Program-made: the position numbers and the translations under genes
NCBI GenBank assembly: GCA_023393165.1
Contig: JAEWMJ010000042.1
Location: forward strand, 70,684 to 134,683
Reading direction: 5' to 3'
Length of the DNA: 64,000 nucleotides
Source: Bacillota bacterium
GTDB taxonomy: Bacteria; Bacillota; Clostridia; Christensenellales; Christensenellaceae
Notes under the pieces: generated by a model
The model's input: only the letters and a program-made list of their open reading frames with translations
Database searches by the model: none
Told to the model about the DNA's origin: nothing
Part shown: positions 7,806-18,600 of the stretch, in pieces
Layout of the letters: each line of letters starts with the position of its first letter
Position numbering within the stretch: position 1 is the stretch's first letter

Positions 7806-9197
7806 ATGAGAATCGATTTCAACAATATGCTGCAGACGGGCGTCGGGCCTCATGGTATTTCATTGGAAGATTTTGAGCGCGAGTCCGTGAGAGTCAAAGA
7901 CGTTCACAGCGCAATGTGCTCTAAACAACCACAGATGGCATGGAGAAACCTTCCTTACAATCAGGACGATATCATCAAAGATATCGAGAAAAAGGCAAAA
8001 GAGATCAACGAAAGCTTCGAGAATTTTGTGGTGCTTGGGATCGGCGGATCCGCTCTTGGTTCCAAAGCTTTGTTTACGGCCTTAAAACATACGCATTACA
8101 ATGCACTGCCCCGCGAAAAAAGGAGAGGCGTTCGTTTTTACGTGGAAGATAATGTCGACCCGGACCGGATGAATGCGCTGTTTGATATAATAGACGTTTC
8201 TAAAACCGCTTTCCATGTGATCACAAAATCCGGAAATACCGTGGAAACGATGTCGCAGTTCATGATCGTTCTTTCGATGCTGAAAGAAAAACTCGGGGAC
8301 AATTATAAAGACAACATCGTTATTACCACGGACAAAGAGCATGGCATCATGAAAAAAATCTGCAACCAGTATGGGTTTAAAACTTACATTGTTCCGGACG
8401 GCGTGGGCGGAAGGTTTTCGGTGCTAAGCCCTGTGGGCCTGCTCTCGGCAGCGGTGCTGAACATCGATATCCGCGCGATGCTGGCTGGCGCGGCCGAAAT
8501 GGATAAGGCCTGCGTAAACGGAGACCTTTATAAAAACCCTGCGTATATGTACGCGCTGCTGTACACAATAGCCATGAGGCAGGGTGTGAACATATCAGTT
8601 ATGATGCCCTATGCCGACGGCCTCCTCAATATGGCGGAGTGGTATGCGCAGCTTTGGGCGGAATCACTGGGAAAGAGCACGGATAATCAGGGAAAAACCG
8701 TTAACGCCGGCCAGACGCCTGTGCGCGCGCTGGGTGTGACAGACCAGCATTCCCAGATCCAATTGTACACCGAAGGGCCGTTCGACAAGATCGTAACGTT
8801 TATAGAGGTGGAAAACTTCAATACAAAGCTTACCATCCCCAATCCGCCCATTGACGTAATGGACGCCGCTTACCTGTCCGGCCAGACGCTCAACCGTCTG
8901 ATAGCCTCCGAGATGGTTGCCACCGAATACGCGGTTACCAAAGCCGGGAAGATGAATATGAGGATAACGCTTCAAAAAACGGATGCTTCCGAAATAGGCA
9001 AACTTTTCTTCTTTCTTGAAATGGCAACGGCGGCCGCGGGCGAATTCCTCCAGATCAACGCGTTTGACCAACCCGGCGTGGAAGAAGGCAAAATCGCCAC
9101 ATTCGCCTTGATGGGCAGGGAAGGCTACGAAAAGAAAGCCGCCGAACTTTCGGGCGGCAAAGATAAATCAGCGAAGTTTATATTGCAGGTGAATTAA
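7806..9197 (+). CDS. pgi: Glucose-6-phosphate isomerase
   Basis: The protein has 463 residues. The start is the ATG at 7806 because AAAGGAGAAATT precedes it; the TTG at 7785 lies before that ribosome site. Family motifs are present in order: VVLGIGGSALGSKALF, YVEDNVDPDRM, VITKSGNTVETM, GGRFSVLSPVGLLSAAVL, FIEVENFN and QPGVEEGK. It interconverts glucose-6-phosphate and fructose-6-phosphate in the cytoplasm. It sits 72 bases upstream of four glycogen genes in the same direction, which suggests it directs hexose phosphate toward glucose-1-phosphate and ADP-glucose; a phosphoglucomutase is not in the window. Confidence 0.95.
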   Translation: MRIDFNNMLQTGVGPHGISLEDFERESVRVKDVHSAMCSKQPQMAWRNLPYNQDDIIKDIEKKAKEINESFENFVVLGIGGSALGSKALFTALKHTHYNALPREKRRGVRFYVEDNVDPDRMNALFDIIDVSKTAFHVITKSGNTVETMSQFMIVLSMLKEKLGDNYKDNIVITTDKEHGIMKKICNQYGFKTYIVPDGVGGRFSVLSPVGLLSAAVLNIDIRAMLAGAAEMDKACVNGDLYKNPAYMYALLYTIAMRQGVNISVMMPYADGLLNMAEWYAQLWAESLGKSTDNQGKTVNAGQTPVRALGVTDQHSQIQLYTEGPFDKIVTFIEVENFNTKLTIPNPPIDVMDAAYLSGQTLNRLIASEMVATEYAVTKAGKMNMRITLQKTDASEIGKLFFFLEMATAAAGEFLQINAFDQPGVEEGKIATFALMGREGYEKKAAELSGGKDKSAKFILQVN

Positions 9198-9269
9198 TTG
9201 AATCCTGAAAAGCCTTACGGAAATCCGGGGGCTCTTTAAATTTAATCAAAGGCATTGGGATTGGCGTTT

Positions 9270-11201
9270 ATGAACAGAGATATAGCAGATTCCGATTTGT
9301 ATTTATTTAATACGGGGGAAGCGCAGCGCGCTTACCTGCTTTTTGGGTGCCACTATATTGATGAACTTAAAATGCACCGCTTTTGCGTATGGGCTCCCAA
9401 TGCAAAAGCGGTAAGCCTGGTGGGGGATTTTAACGGCTGGGATAAAACCAAAAACCCCATGCGCCATTATAAAAACGGCGTGTATACCGCCTATGTAAAG
9501 AACGCCAAAGACGGAGACAACTATAAATATTTCATTACCGGACGGGACAATAAAAAAGTTTTTAAAGCCGATCCCTTCGCGTTCCATGCGGAAGTGCGGC
9601 CTAACACCGCCTCCAAAGTATGGGATATTTCCGGGTATGAGTGGAACGACAAAGAATATATTGAGAACCGCATTCAGCAGAACGTTCAAAAAATGCCCAT
9701 ATCCATATACGAATTGCACATCGGATCCTGGCGTAAAAAAGATGGCTACCGGTTTGTAAATTTCCGGGAGGTTGCCCATGAGCTGGCGGCTTACTGCTGT
9801 GAGATGGGTTTTACCCACGTGGAAGTTATGCCGCTGATGGAACATCCGTTTGACGGCTCCTGGGGCTACCAGATCACCGGTTTCTACGCCATTACCTCAC
9901 GTTACGGGACGCCGCAGGATTTTATGTATTTTGTGGACGTAATGCACTCACGCGGGATCGGCGTGATCATGGACTGGGTATCCGCGCATTTTCCAAAGGA
10001 TGAGCACGGGCTCCGGAAATTTGACGGCACATGCCTCTTTGAGCATGAACACCCCTTAAGGGGGGAGCATCCCGAATGGGGCACGGTCTGCTTCAACTAC
10101 GAACGGCCGGAAGTAGTCAGTTTTCTGGTCTCCAATGCGGTCTTTTATATGGATATGTACCATCTGGACGGTCTCCGGGTGGATGCCGTAACCTCTATGC
10201 TTTATCTGGATTACGCACGCGAGGAAGGTAAATTTTTGCCCAATAAATACGGGGGGAACATTGATCTGGATGCGGTCGATTTTCTGAAGAAGGTAAACAG
10301 CGTTGTTCTGACCAATTTTGCGGGCTGTATGATGGTAGCGGAAGAATCCACCGCTTATCCGGGCATTACCAGGCCGCCTTATGACGGGGGCCTTGGGTTT
10401 ACATTCAAATGGAACATGGGTTTTATGCATGATACCCTTTTATATATGTCTATCGATCACCTTTTCAGGCAGTATCACCACGACAAGATAACCTTTTCAC
10501 TTTTGTACGCATTCAGTGAAAACTATATTCTGGCATATTCCCATGACGAAGTGGTGCACGGAAAGAAGTCAATGATAGACAAAATGTTCGGGGACTACTG
10601 GCAGAAATTTGCCTCGCTGCGCGCTTTGTACGGCTTTATGTTTGCGCATCCGGGCAAAAAATTGCTGTTTATGGGCAGCGAATTCGCTCAGTTTGTGGAA
10701 TGGGCGTACGAGCGGCAGTTAGACTGGTTTTTGCTGCAGTATGAGAAACATGCCGGGATGAAAAAATATGTTTCCGAGTTGAACCGAATTTACCGGCAAT
10801 ATCCCAGCCTGTACGAAGTGGACGACGGCTGGGAAGGATTTACCTGGCTGAATGCGGAGGACGCCCAAAACAGCGTTCTGGCGTTTATGAGGCATTCCGG
10901 GGGAGAGAAAAAGACGCACATGGTTTGCGTCATCAACTTTACTCCTGTTGTCCGGCGGGGGTATGCGGTCGCAATGCCCGAAAAGGGCTCGCTGAACTGT
11001 ATATTGAACAGCGACGAGATATCATTCGGAGGCAGCGGCGTTCCGGCTCTGCCGGAAGCGGCAACCATCAGGAATAAGTTTTTAGGGAAACCGTATATGG
11101 CGGTTTTGACGCTGCCGCCGCTCTCGGCGATATATTACGAGTTTACCGGCGATGAAGAGGGGGGTTCAGTATGTTCGTCAGAAAAAAATGCATTGCAATG
11201 A
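9270..11201 (+). CDS. glgB: 1,4-alpha-glucan branching enzyme
   Basis: The protein has about 643 residues. An N-terminal CBM48-like beta-sandwich ([21 protein letters not shown]) is followed by a GH13 subfamily 9 barrel: [35 protein letters not shown] (nucleophile Asp), [13 protein letters not shown] (acid/base Glu) and [13 protein letters not shown] (third acid). A C-terminal all-beta domain ends it. It creates alpha-1,6 branches in glycogen. The start is uncertain between ATG 9270 and TTG 9255; neither has a strong ribosome site. The 3' end overlaps glgC by 31 bases, so the two are translationally coupled. Confidence 0.94.
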   Translation: MNRDIADSDLYLFNTGEAQRAYLLFGCHYIDELKMHRFCVWAPNAKAVSLVGDFNGWDKTKNPMRHYKNGVYTAYVKNAKDGDNYKYFITGRDNKKVFKADPFAFHAEVRPNTASKVWDISGYEWNDKEYIENRIQQNVQKMPISIYELHIGSWRKKDGYRFVNFREVAHELAAYCCEMGFTHVEVMPLMEHPFDGSWGYQITGFYAITSRYGTPQDFMYFVDVMHSRGIGVIMDWVSAHFPKDEHGLRKFDGTCLFEHEHPLRGEHPEWGTVCFNYERPEVVSFLVSNAVFYMDMYHLDGLRVDAVTSMLYLDYAREEGKFLPNKYGGNIDLDAVDFLKKVNSVVLTNFAGCMMVAEESTAYPGITRPPYDGGLGFTFKWNMGFMHDTLLYMSIDHLFRQYHHDKITFSLLYAFSENYILAYSHDEVVHGKKSMIDKMFGDYWQKFASLRALYGFMFAHPGKKLLFMGSEFAQFVEWAYERQLDWFLLQYEKHAGMKKYVSELNRIYRQYPSLYEVDDGWEGFTWLNAEDAQNSVLAFMRHSGGEKKTHMVCVINFTPVVRRGYAVAMPEKGSLNCILNSDEISFGGSGVPALPEAATIRNKFLGKPYMAVLTLPPLSAIYYEFTGDEEGGSVCSSEKNALQ

Positions 11202-12373
11202 TACTCGCGGGCGGCCAAGGCAGCCGGCTCTCCGTATTGACCAAACACCGCGCCAAACCCGCAGTCCCCTATGGAGGCAAATATAAAATCATTGATTTTC
11301 CTCTTTCAAACTGCATCCATTCGGGCCTGGATACCGTCGGCGTTTTGACGCAGTACGAGCCCCTGGAACTGAACGCGTATATCGGAACCGGGGCCCCCTG
11401 GGACCTTGACGGGATCACAGGCGGAGGGTTCGTGCTCCCGCCGTATATGAAGTCTGAGCGGGGCGAATGGTATTCCGGAACAGCAAACGCCATCTTCCAG
11501 AATTTTTATTTTATCGACCGGTACCAGCCTGAATACCTGCTTATTTTATCCGGCGACCATATTTATAAAATGGATTACAGCGAGATGATCGATTTCCATG
11601 TCAAAAAAAAGGCGGATGCGACCATTGCTGTCATTGAGGTACCCAAAAAAGAGGCAAGCCGTTTCGGAATCATGCATACGGATGAAGACAAGCGCATACT
11701 GGATTTCGAAGAAAAACCCAAAAAGCCCAAGGGCAACATGGCGTCCATGGGCGTGTATGTGTTTACCTGGGAAAAAGTAAAAAAATATTTGATTTGCGAC
11801 AGCCGGAATCCAAAATCCACCAATGATTTTGGCAAGGACATTATCCCCGAAATGCTTGCGCAGGGTGAGCGGATGTTTGCCTATCCGTTTGAAGGTTACT
11901 GGAAGGATGTCGGAACGATCGAAAGCCTCTGGGAGGCGAATATGGAACTTCTGAGCGACCATCCGGCTCTCGATCTGTTTGATTCTTCCTGGAGGATTTT
12001 TTCACGGAATCCCAACAAGCCGCCTCATTTTGTGGCGGCGGGCGCGCATGTTAAAAACAGCATAATATCCGAAGGGTGCCATATTTACGGCACGGTGGAA
12101 AACAGCGTGCTTTTTCCCGGCGTTGTTGTGGAAAAGAATGCTGCGGTTCGGGACAGCATCGTGATGCAGGAAACAAAAATTATGGAAAATGCGGTTGTTC
12201 TGAAATCCATACTGGATGAGGAAGTTGTGATAGAAGAGAACTGCACGGTTGGAGGAGAAGGCGAAATAACGGTGGTCGGGTCAGAAGTAACGGTGAAAGC
12301 GGGTTCGGTGATACGGCCGGGTGACAGGATCAATCCGGCAGAGGAACCCATCATACAGAGTTGCGGGAGGTAG
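11171..12373 (+). CDS. glgC: Glucose-1-phosphate adenylyltransferase, catalytic subunit
   Basis: The protein has 400 residues and starts inside the end of glgB after GAAGAGGGGGG. The nucleotidyltransferase signature [27 protein letters not shown] is intact. [18 protein letters not shown] follows, then [20 protein letters not shown] and a left-handed beta-helix C-terminus ([25 protein letters not shown]). It makes ADP-glucose from ATP and glucose-1-phosphate, the committed step of glycogen synthesis. In Firmicutes it commonly acts as a heteromer with GlgD, encoded 4 bases downstream. Confidence 0.95.
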   Translation: MFVRKKCIAMILAGGQGSRLSVLTKHRAKPAVPYGGKYKIIDFPLSNCIHSGLDTVGVLTQYEPLELNAYIGTGAPWDLDGITGGGFVLPPYMKSERGEWYSGTANAIFQNFYFIDRYQPEYLLILSGDHIYKMDYSEMIDFHVKKKADATIAVIEVPKKEASRFGIMHTDEDKRILDFEEKPKKPKGNMASMGVYVFTWEKVKKYLICDSRNPKSTNDFGKDIIPEMLAQGERMFAYPFEGYWKDVGTIESLWEANMELLSDHPALDLFDSSWRIFSRNPNKPPHFVAAGAHVKNSIISEGCHIYGTVENSVLFPGVVVEKNAAVRDSIVMQETKIMENAVVLKSILDEEVVIEENCTVGGEGEITVVGSEVTVKAGSVIRPGDRINPAEEPIIQSCGR

Positions 12374-12377
12374 CAAA

Positions 12378-13505
12378 ATGACCAGAGATACGTTTGGCCT
12401 TATTTATGCCGGAGAACAGAATATTAATTTGCGGGAACTGGTTTACGCGCGCAGCGTAGGCGCGCTGCCAATCGGCGGAAGATACCGCGCGATCGATTTT
12501 GTGCTTTCCAGTATGGTGAATTCGGGCGTGCGCAACGTGGGCGTGATCGCCCAGAAAAACTACCATTCCCTGATGGATCATTTGGGCTCCGGGAAGGAAT
12601 GGGACCTTTCCCGCAAGAACGACGGACTTTTTATACTGCCTCCTTTTTTCACAAACGAAAATATGGGAAGCTACCGCGGAATGGTGGACGCTATAAAAGG
12701 CGTCATGAGCTACATCCGGCGCTCAACGCAGAAATACTGCATACTTTCGGGCAGCTATACCATATACAACATGCTGTTTGACGACGCGCTTGACTTCCAT
12801 GTGCAGAACAATGCGGATATTACCATGCTGTACAGTATGGAAACCAACAGGTTTTTTACCGGTGAACGGTTTAAGGATCTTCGGCTCCACCTGGACGAAA
12901 AGGGCAGGATTACGGATATGGAGCTGAACTCCGAAATGTCCAATTCAAAAAATGTTGGAATGGATACGTATATTATCCGGAAAGACCTGCTGGAATACCT
13001 GGTGGAAGACTGCGTTTCCAGGGGGAAATACAATTTTATTACCGATCTTTTGATGAACAATATCACGCGCCTGCATTATTACGGATTCAAACATACCGGG
13101 TATGTGGGAAGGCTGCATTCGGTGGCATCCTATTTCAAACTCAATATGGATATGCTGCGGCCGGATGTGCAGCAGGATTTGTTTTACAGCGGCAGGAGTA
13201 TTTACACTAAAATCAAGGACGAAGCGCCCGCCAAGTACGTCCGGGATTCCAGCATCCAAAACGGCCTGGTCGCCGACGGATGCATCATAGAAGGCGAGGT
13301 TGAAAACTCCGTATTGTTCAGGGGCGTTTATATAGCCAAAGGGGCAAAAATAAAGAATTGCATTATTATGCAGGATTCCGAGATTTCGCAGGACGCGAAT
13401 CTGGAATACGTGATCATAGATAAATTGGTGCAGATACGGCCAGGCAGGCGATTGATCGGCGACACCGATTTCCCGGTGATAATCCGCAAAGGGGCGATAT
13501 TGTAA
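12378..13505 (+). CDS. glgD: GlgD, regulatory paralogue of ADP-glucose pyrophosphorylase
   Basis: The protein has 375 residues starting at ATG 12378, after GGGAGGTAGC at the end of glgC. It aligns end to end with GlgC, but the N-terminal pyrophosphorylase loop is degenerate: LIYAGEQNINLRELVYARSVG stands where GlgC has [18 protein letters not shown]. That loss is the hallmark of GlgD, which has little activity alone and raises the activity of GlgC. LPIGGRYRAIDFVLSSMVNSG and a C-terminal beta-helix (VADGCIIEGEVENSVLFRGVYI) are kept. It lies between glgC and glgA with only 1 to 4 bases of spacing. Confidence 0.93.
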   Translation: MTRDTFGLIYAGEQNINLRELVYARSVGALPIGGRYRAIDFVLSSMVNSGVRNVGVIAQKNYHSLMDHLGSGKEWDLSRKNDGLFILPPFFTNENMGSYRGMVDAIKGVMSYIRRSTQKYCILSGSYTIYNMLFDDALDFHVQNNADITMLYSMETNRFFTGERFKDLRLHLDEKGRITDMELNSEMSNSKNVGMDTYIIRKDLLEYLVEDCVSRGKYNFITDLLMNNITRLHYYGFKHTGYVGRLHSVASYFKLNMDMLRPDVQQDLFYSGRSIYTKIKDEAPAKYVRDSSIQNGLVADGCIIEGEVENSVLFRGVYIAKGAKIKNCIIMQDSEISQDANLEYVIIDKLVQIRPGRRLIGDTDFPVIIRKGAIL

Positions 13506-13506
13506 C

Positions 13507-14949
13507 ATGAAAGAAAAGAGCATCAAGGTATTGATCGTAGGGGCGGAATGCGTTCCTTTTGCAAAAACGGGCGGTCTTGCCGATGTGATCGGCACGCTGC
13601 CCAAAGAACTGAAAAAACTGGGCGTGGACGCGCGGGTAATGATGCCCAAGCACGGCATAATCAAGCATGAATATGGGGACAAGCTGAAAACGATAGCTAC
13701 CTTTCATATATCCCTTGGCTGGCGCAACCAGTATGTGGGCGTTGAGACCATGGAAATGGACGGCATAACGTTTTATTTCATCGATAACGAATATTATTTT
13801 TACCATGCAATTTATAAGGGCGGCGAAACAGAAGGCGAGCAGTACGCGTATTTTTCGCGGGCCGTACTGGAAGCCCTGCCGTATATTGATTTTAAACCGG
13901 ACATACTGCATGTCAACGATTGGCATACTGCCATGATACCCATGATGATCAAAACGCAGTACAACTCAAAACCCCAGGGAAACATCAAAACAGTACTGAC
14001 CATTCATAACCTTCAGTATCAGGGGGCGTTTCCCTTTGAATTTGTCAGGCATTTTTTCGGCGTGGAGGACAGGTTTTATACTTCCGAATATATAGAAGCA
14101 TACGGCGCGGCCAATTATATGAAGGCCGGGATCGTATTTGCGGACAAGATCACCACGGTCAGCCCCACTTATGCAAAGGAGATCAGGGAGCCCGGAGCAG
14201 GGCGCGGCCTTGAAGGCATTCTGCGCGTACGGGGGGACGACCTTTCGGGGATTCTGAACGGAATCGACACCCATGAATTTGATCCGCAAAAGGACAGGCT
14301 GATCGCTCAAAACTATTCCAGTGAAAATCCGGACGGAAAACGCGCCTGCAAGGCGGCGCTGATGCGCGAATTCAACCTGAATACCGGAACGGATACGCCG
14401 TTGATAGGCATGGTGACCCGCCTGACAGCCCAAAAAGGACTGGATCTGGTGCGCGAGGTGCTGGAGAATCTTTTACATCAAAACGTCGCATTTGTGATAC
14501 TGGGAAACGGGGACTTTGAATATGAATCCTATTTCAATTACATCGCGTCCGGTTATCCCGGGCGCGCGGGTGTTTATATCGGCTACAGGAATGACATTGC
14601 GCACAGGATCTATGCCGGATGCGACCTGTTTTTAATGCCCTCGCAATTCGAGCCCTGCGGCATATCCCAGATGATCGCGCAGCGCTATGGCAGCCTGCCC
14701 CTTGTGCGGGAAACTGGCGGCCTGGCCGATACGGTTACGCCCTACAACCGGTTTACGGGAGAAGGTACGGGTTTTTCTTTTACAAATTTTAATGCCCAGG
14801 AAATGTTTTCTGTGATCAGTCAGGCGATTGAGGTGTTAAAGAAGGAAGAAGAGTGGAATAACCTGATAAAAAACGCCATGAATCTTGATAATTCGTTTGA
14901 AAAATCGGCCAGGGAGTATCTGGACGTCTACAGGAAAACGGCAGAATAA
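13507..14949 (+). CDS. glgA: Glycogen synthase (ADP-glucose, GT5)
   Basis: The protein has 480 residues with the GT-B fold. The N-terminal KTGGLADVIGTLPKEL holds the ADP-glucose-binding Lys-x-Gly-Gly motif. DILHVNDWHTAMIPMM and TIHNLQYQGAFP follow in the first domain. MVTRLTAQKGLDLV opens the second, and FEPCGISQMIAQRYGSLPLVRETGGLADTV carries the conserved acidic residue and sugar-nucleotide loop. It elongates alpha-1,4-glucan from ADP-glucose. It is the last gene of the pgi-glgBCDA group; the next gene follows after 215 AT-rich bases that contain a new promoter. Confidence 0.95.
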   Translation: MKEKSIKVLIVGAECVPFAKTGGLADVIGTLPKELKKLGVDARVMMPKHGIIKHEYGDKLKTIATFHISLGWRNQYVGVETMEMDGITFYFIDNEYYFYHAIYKGGETEGEQYAYFSRAVLEALPYIDFKPDILHVNDWHTAMIPMMIKTQYNSKPQGNIKTVLTIHNLQYQGAFPFEFVRHFFGVEDRFYTSEYIEAYGAANYMKAGIVFADKITTVSPTYAKEIREPGAGRGLEGILRVRGDDLSGILNGIDTHEFDPQKDRLIAQNYSSENPDGKRACKAALMREFNLNTGTDTPLIGMVTRLTAQKGLDLVREVLENLLHQNVAFVILGNGDFEYESYFNYIASGYPGRAGVYIGYRNDIAHRIYAGCDLFLMPSQFEPCGISQMIAQRYGSLPLVRETGGLADTVTPYNRFTGEGTGFSFTNFNAQEMFSVISQAIEVLKKEEEWNNLIKNAMNLDNSFEKSAREYLDVYRKTAE

Positions 14950-14985
14950 TCAATTGTTAAATTTTTAGTTTTGGCAGACATAGGT

Positions 14986-15014
14986 TTGACAAAACATATG
15001 CAATATACTATAAT
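14986..15014 (+). promoter_or_regulatory. Consensus vegetative promoter of the hydrogenase operon
   Basis: TTGACA at 14986-14991 and TATAAT at 15009-15014 are separated by exactly 17 bases, a perfect match to the sigma-A consensus. The 150 bases between it and the first hydrogenase gene are very AT-rich and contain no open frame, giving a long untranslated leader. The start there is TTG, preceded by GGAGGTG. Confidence 0.85.
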
Positions 15015-15164
15015 ATTTTTGTGAAGATTTTAACAAAGAATGATTTAATTAAAAATAATAATTGTTATAAATAATCTTTTAATAAAAGTTTAAAAATTCA
15101 TATTTTTGTAGTTTTATGATTTGGCGTTCCAGATAACGCAAATTATAATGGAGGTGTTTTTTAT

Positions 15165-15662
15165 TTGGAAGAGCATCGTGTTTGTCATTGTGAAGAAATG
15201 ACGGAAGAGCAGAAATATGACTTACTCGGGACTATCATTCAGGAATACGAAGCAAAAGAGACTAACTTAATACAGGTTCTACATATGGCGCAGGCAATCT
15301 TTGGGTATCTGCCCATTGAAGTGCAGCGGTATATTGCAGAAAAGATGGGACTTCATTTATCCAGGGTAAGTGGAGTTGTTTCTTTTTATTCGTTTTTTTC
15401 CACCTCTCCTAAAGGGAGGCACACGATATCGGTATGCCTGGGGACCGCTTGCTATGTGAGGGGCGGAAAAAAAGTGCTTGAAAAGCTGAAGGAACTGTTG
15501 GAGATCGAAGTAGGCCAAACGACCGGCGACAGGCGTTTCTCCATGAACGTAATGCGTTGCATCGGAGCGTGCGGACTTGCGCCGGCCATGCTCATTGACG
15601 GGGAAGTATTCAAACGCGTCAACCCCAACAAGCTGCAAGCCATTCTGGCAAAATTCGAGTAG
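15165..15662 (+). CDS. NuoE-like [2Fe-2S] subunit of NAD(P)-linked [FeFe]-hydrogenase
   Basis: The protein has 165 residues and starts at TTG after a strong GGAGGTG site. It is a thioredoxin-like 24-kDa subunit of the NuoE/HydC/HndA family: LLGTIIQEYEAKETNLIQVLHMAQ, then FGYLPIEVQRYIAEKMGLHLSRVSGVVSFYSFF. The four cluster ligands are in CLGTACYVRG and MRCIGACGLAPAM. In electron-bifurcating hydrogenases this subunit carries a [2Fe-2S] cluster next to the flavin subunit. It is the first gene of a three-gene operon with 17 bases before the next. Confidence 0.92.
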   Translation: MEEHRVCHCEEMTEEQKYDLLGTIIQEYEAKETNLIQVLHMAQAIFGYLPIEVQRYIAEKMGLHLSRVSGVVSFYSFFSTSPKGRHTISVCLGTACYVRGGKKVLEKLKELLEIEVGQTTGDRRFSMNVMRCIGACGLAPAMLIDGEVFKRVNPNKLQAILAKFE

Positions 15663-15679
15663 GGGGGACATGATTTATT

Positions 15680-18600
15680 ATGGAATTATCGATTAAATCC
15701 AAAAAGGACCTGGACGCAATAAAAAAGGTTCAGATAGCCGAGGAACAAAAATATAAGTATAAAGTGCTTGTATGCGCCGGCGCAGGCTGCGTTTCCTCCA
15801 ACTGCTTTGCGGTAAAGCAGGCGCTGGAAAACAGCCTGAAGGTTGAATGGCTGGACGACAAGGTAAAGGTCGTGGAGACCGGATGCGTAGGCACCTGCAA
15901 TGTGGGTCCGACCGCAATCGTTCTGCCGGACGGCGTATTTTACTGTATGCTGAAGCCGCAGGACATGGTAAAGATCGTACAGGAACATTTGATGAAGGGA
16001 AAGATCGTCGAGGACCTTTGCTATTTTGACAACCTGTCCGGCAAGATACAGCCTTATCTGAAAGATATCGAGTTTTTTAAGGCGCAGACGAAGATCGTTC
16101 TTCGGAACTGCGGAAAAATAGGCTACGCCGATCTGGGAGAGTATGTCGAAAACGATGGTTACTATGCGCTGGAAAAGGTTTTGACTTCCATGGACCGTAA
16201 AGAAGTGATCGATGAGATCAAAAAGTCCGGGCTGCGCGGACGCGGCGGCGGCGGATTTCCGACGGGACTGAAATGGGAACTGGCGTCTAAGAAGGATTCC
16301 GCCGAAAAGTATGTGATCTGTAACGCCGACGAGGGCGATCCCGGCGCTTTTATGGACAGGAGCGTTCTGGAGGGTGATTCCCATTCCATCATAGAAGGCA
16401 TGGCGATAGCGGGCTATGCAATTGGCGCCAGCCACGGCGTCGTATATGTGCGGGCGGAATACCCGATTGCGGTTGAACGTTTAAAGCAGGCGATTGAGGA
16501 TGCAAAAAAAGCTCATATTTTGGGGGACAAGATTTTCGGGACCGATTTCTCGTTCGATCTGGAAATCAGGATAGGCGCGGGCGCGTTTGTGTGCGGAGAG
16601 GAAACGGCGCTGATCGCTTCGGTGGAAGGAAAACGCGGCGAGCCAAAGCAAAAGCCGCCGTTCCCGTCCGATGAGGGGCTTTATAAAAAACCTTCCATCA
16701 TTAACAACGTGGAGACGTTTGCAAATATCGCGCCCATTATATTAAAGGGAGCCGACTGGTTTACCGGCATTGGCACCGAAACCAGCAAGGGAACAAAGGT
16801 GTTTGCGCTTGCCGGCGATGTAAACAACACCGGCATTATAGAGGTTCCCATGGGGATTACTCTGGGTGAAGTCATATACGATATCGGCGGCGGCGTCCCG
16901 CAGGGCAAGCTTTTAAAGGCTGCGCAGACAGGCGGCCCATCGGGCGGCTGCCTGACCAGGGAGCACCTGAATACCAGGATCGATTACAATTCGCTTGTGG
17001 AACTGGGCGCGATCATGGGAAGCGGCGGCCTCATTTGTATGGACGAGGATACCTGCATGGTGGACGTTGCGCGGTTCTTTATGGAATTTGTACAGGAAGA
17101 ATCCTGCGGCAAATGCGTAGCGTGCCGGCTGGGTACCAAACGCATGCTTGAGATCCTGGAGCGTATCACCCAGGGCAGGGGCGAAGAAGGAGATATCGAA
17201 AAACTCATTGAACTCGGAAACGTAGTGAAGGATACGGCGCTTTGCGGCCTCGGGCAGACGGCGCCTAATCCGGTGCTTTCCACCATCAAGCATTTCCGGG
17301 AGGAATACGAAGAACATATCAAACATAAATACTGCCGTGCGGGCGTATGCGGAGACCTGTTCCTGTCCCCGTGCGAGAACGCGTGCCCGGCCAATATAAA
17401 CGTGCCCGGATACCTGGCGCTGGTTGCCGCCGGCAGGATAAAGGACGCTTACGACCTGATCCGTCAGGAAAACCCGCTTCCGGCGGTTTGCGGGCGTGTG
17501 TGCACGCATCCCTGCGAGTTTGTATGCAGGCGCGCGCAGTTGGATGAGCCCATTGCTATCCGTGACCTGAAGCGGTATGTTGCGGACGAATATTATAAGA
17601 TGGAGCAGCCGCATATGCAGCTTGTTTTCCCAAGAAACGGCAAGAAGGTTGCGATCATAGGCGCCGGACCCTCCGGCCTTACCTGCGGATACTACCTGGG
17701 CCGCCTGGGCTACGAAGTTACCATTTATGAAGCCCAAAGTGTTTCGGGCGGAATGCTGGCATACGGCATACCCGAATACCGGCTTCCCATGGAAGTGCTG
17801 GATAAGGAGATCAACGCTATCAAGCAGGTGGGCATCAGCATCCAACTGAATACCGAAGTAGGCAAGGACATATCGTTCAAACAGCTGCAGGAACAAAACG
17901 ATGCGATATATATCGCGACAGGAACACAGTTTTCGCGCAAGATCGGGATAGAGGGCGAGAACCTGAAAGGCGTATACCATGGCCTGGACTTCCTGAGGGA
18001 CGTCAACCTGCATAAGGATGTGCATGTGCAGGGCGTTGTAGCAGTGATCGGCGGCGGTTCAACGGCGTTTGACGCGGCAAGGGTGGCCCGCCGCATGGGT
18101 GCGAAAAAGGTGCATGTGCTGTACCGCCGTACCGTAGAAGACATGCCCGCAGAAAAACGCGAAATTATCGAGGCGCAGGAGGAAGGCATTATTGTGCATG
18201 AACTGCTTGCGCCGATTGAGATCGTAGGCAGGAAAAAAGCGGAAAAGGTGATATGCAATCCCATGAAGCTGCAGGGGTTTGACAACGGCGGACGCAAAAA
18301 GCCGGTATCCATAAAATCGGAGAATTTTGAACTGGATGTGGATCTGGTGATCCCGGCTGTGAGCCAGTATTCGGACCTGCCCTTCATAGGAAAAGACGAA
18401 GTGGAGATGACAAGCTGGGGAACGTTTGTTGTGGATAAGGATACGCAGATGACTTCTACGCCCGGAATATTCGCGGGGGGAGATGTTGTGCGCGGCGCGG
18501 ACGTTGTGATCACCGCGATTGCAGACGGCAAAAAAGCTGCGGAGAACATTGACAGGTTCCTGGGCGGCAAGGGAGAGCTCAACAAGGGCAAGCCGATTGA

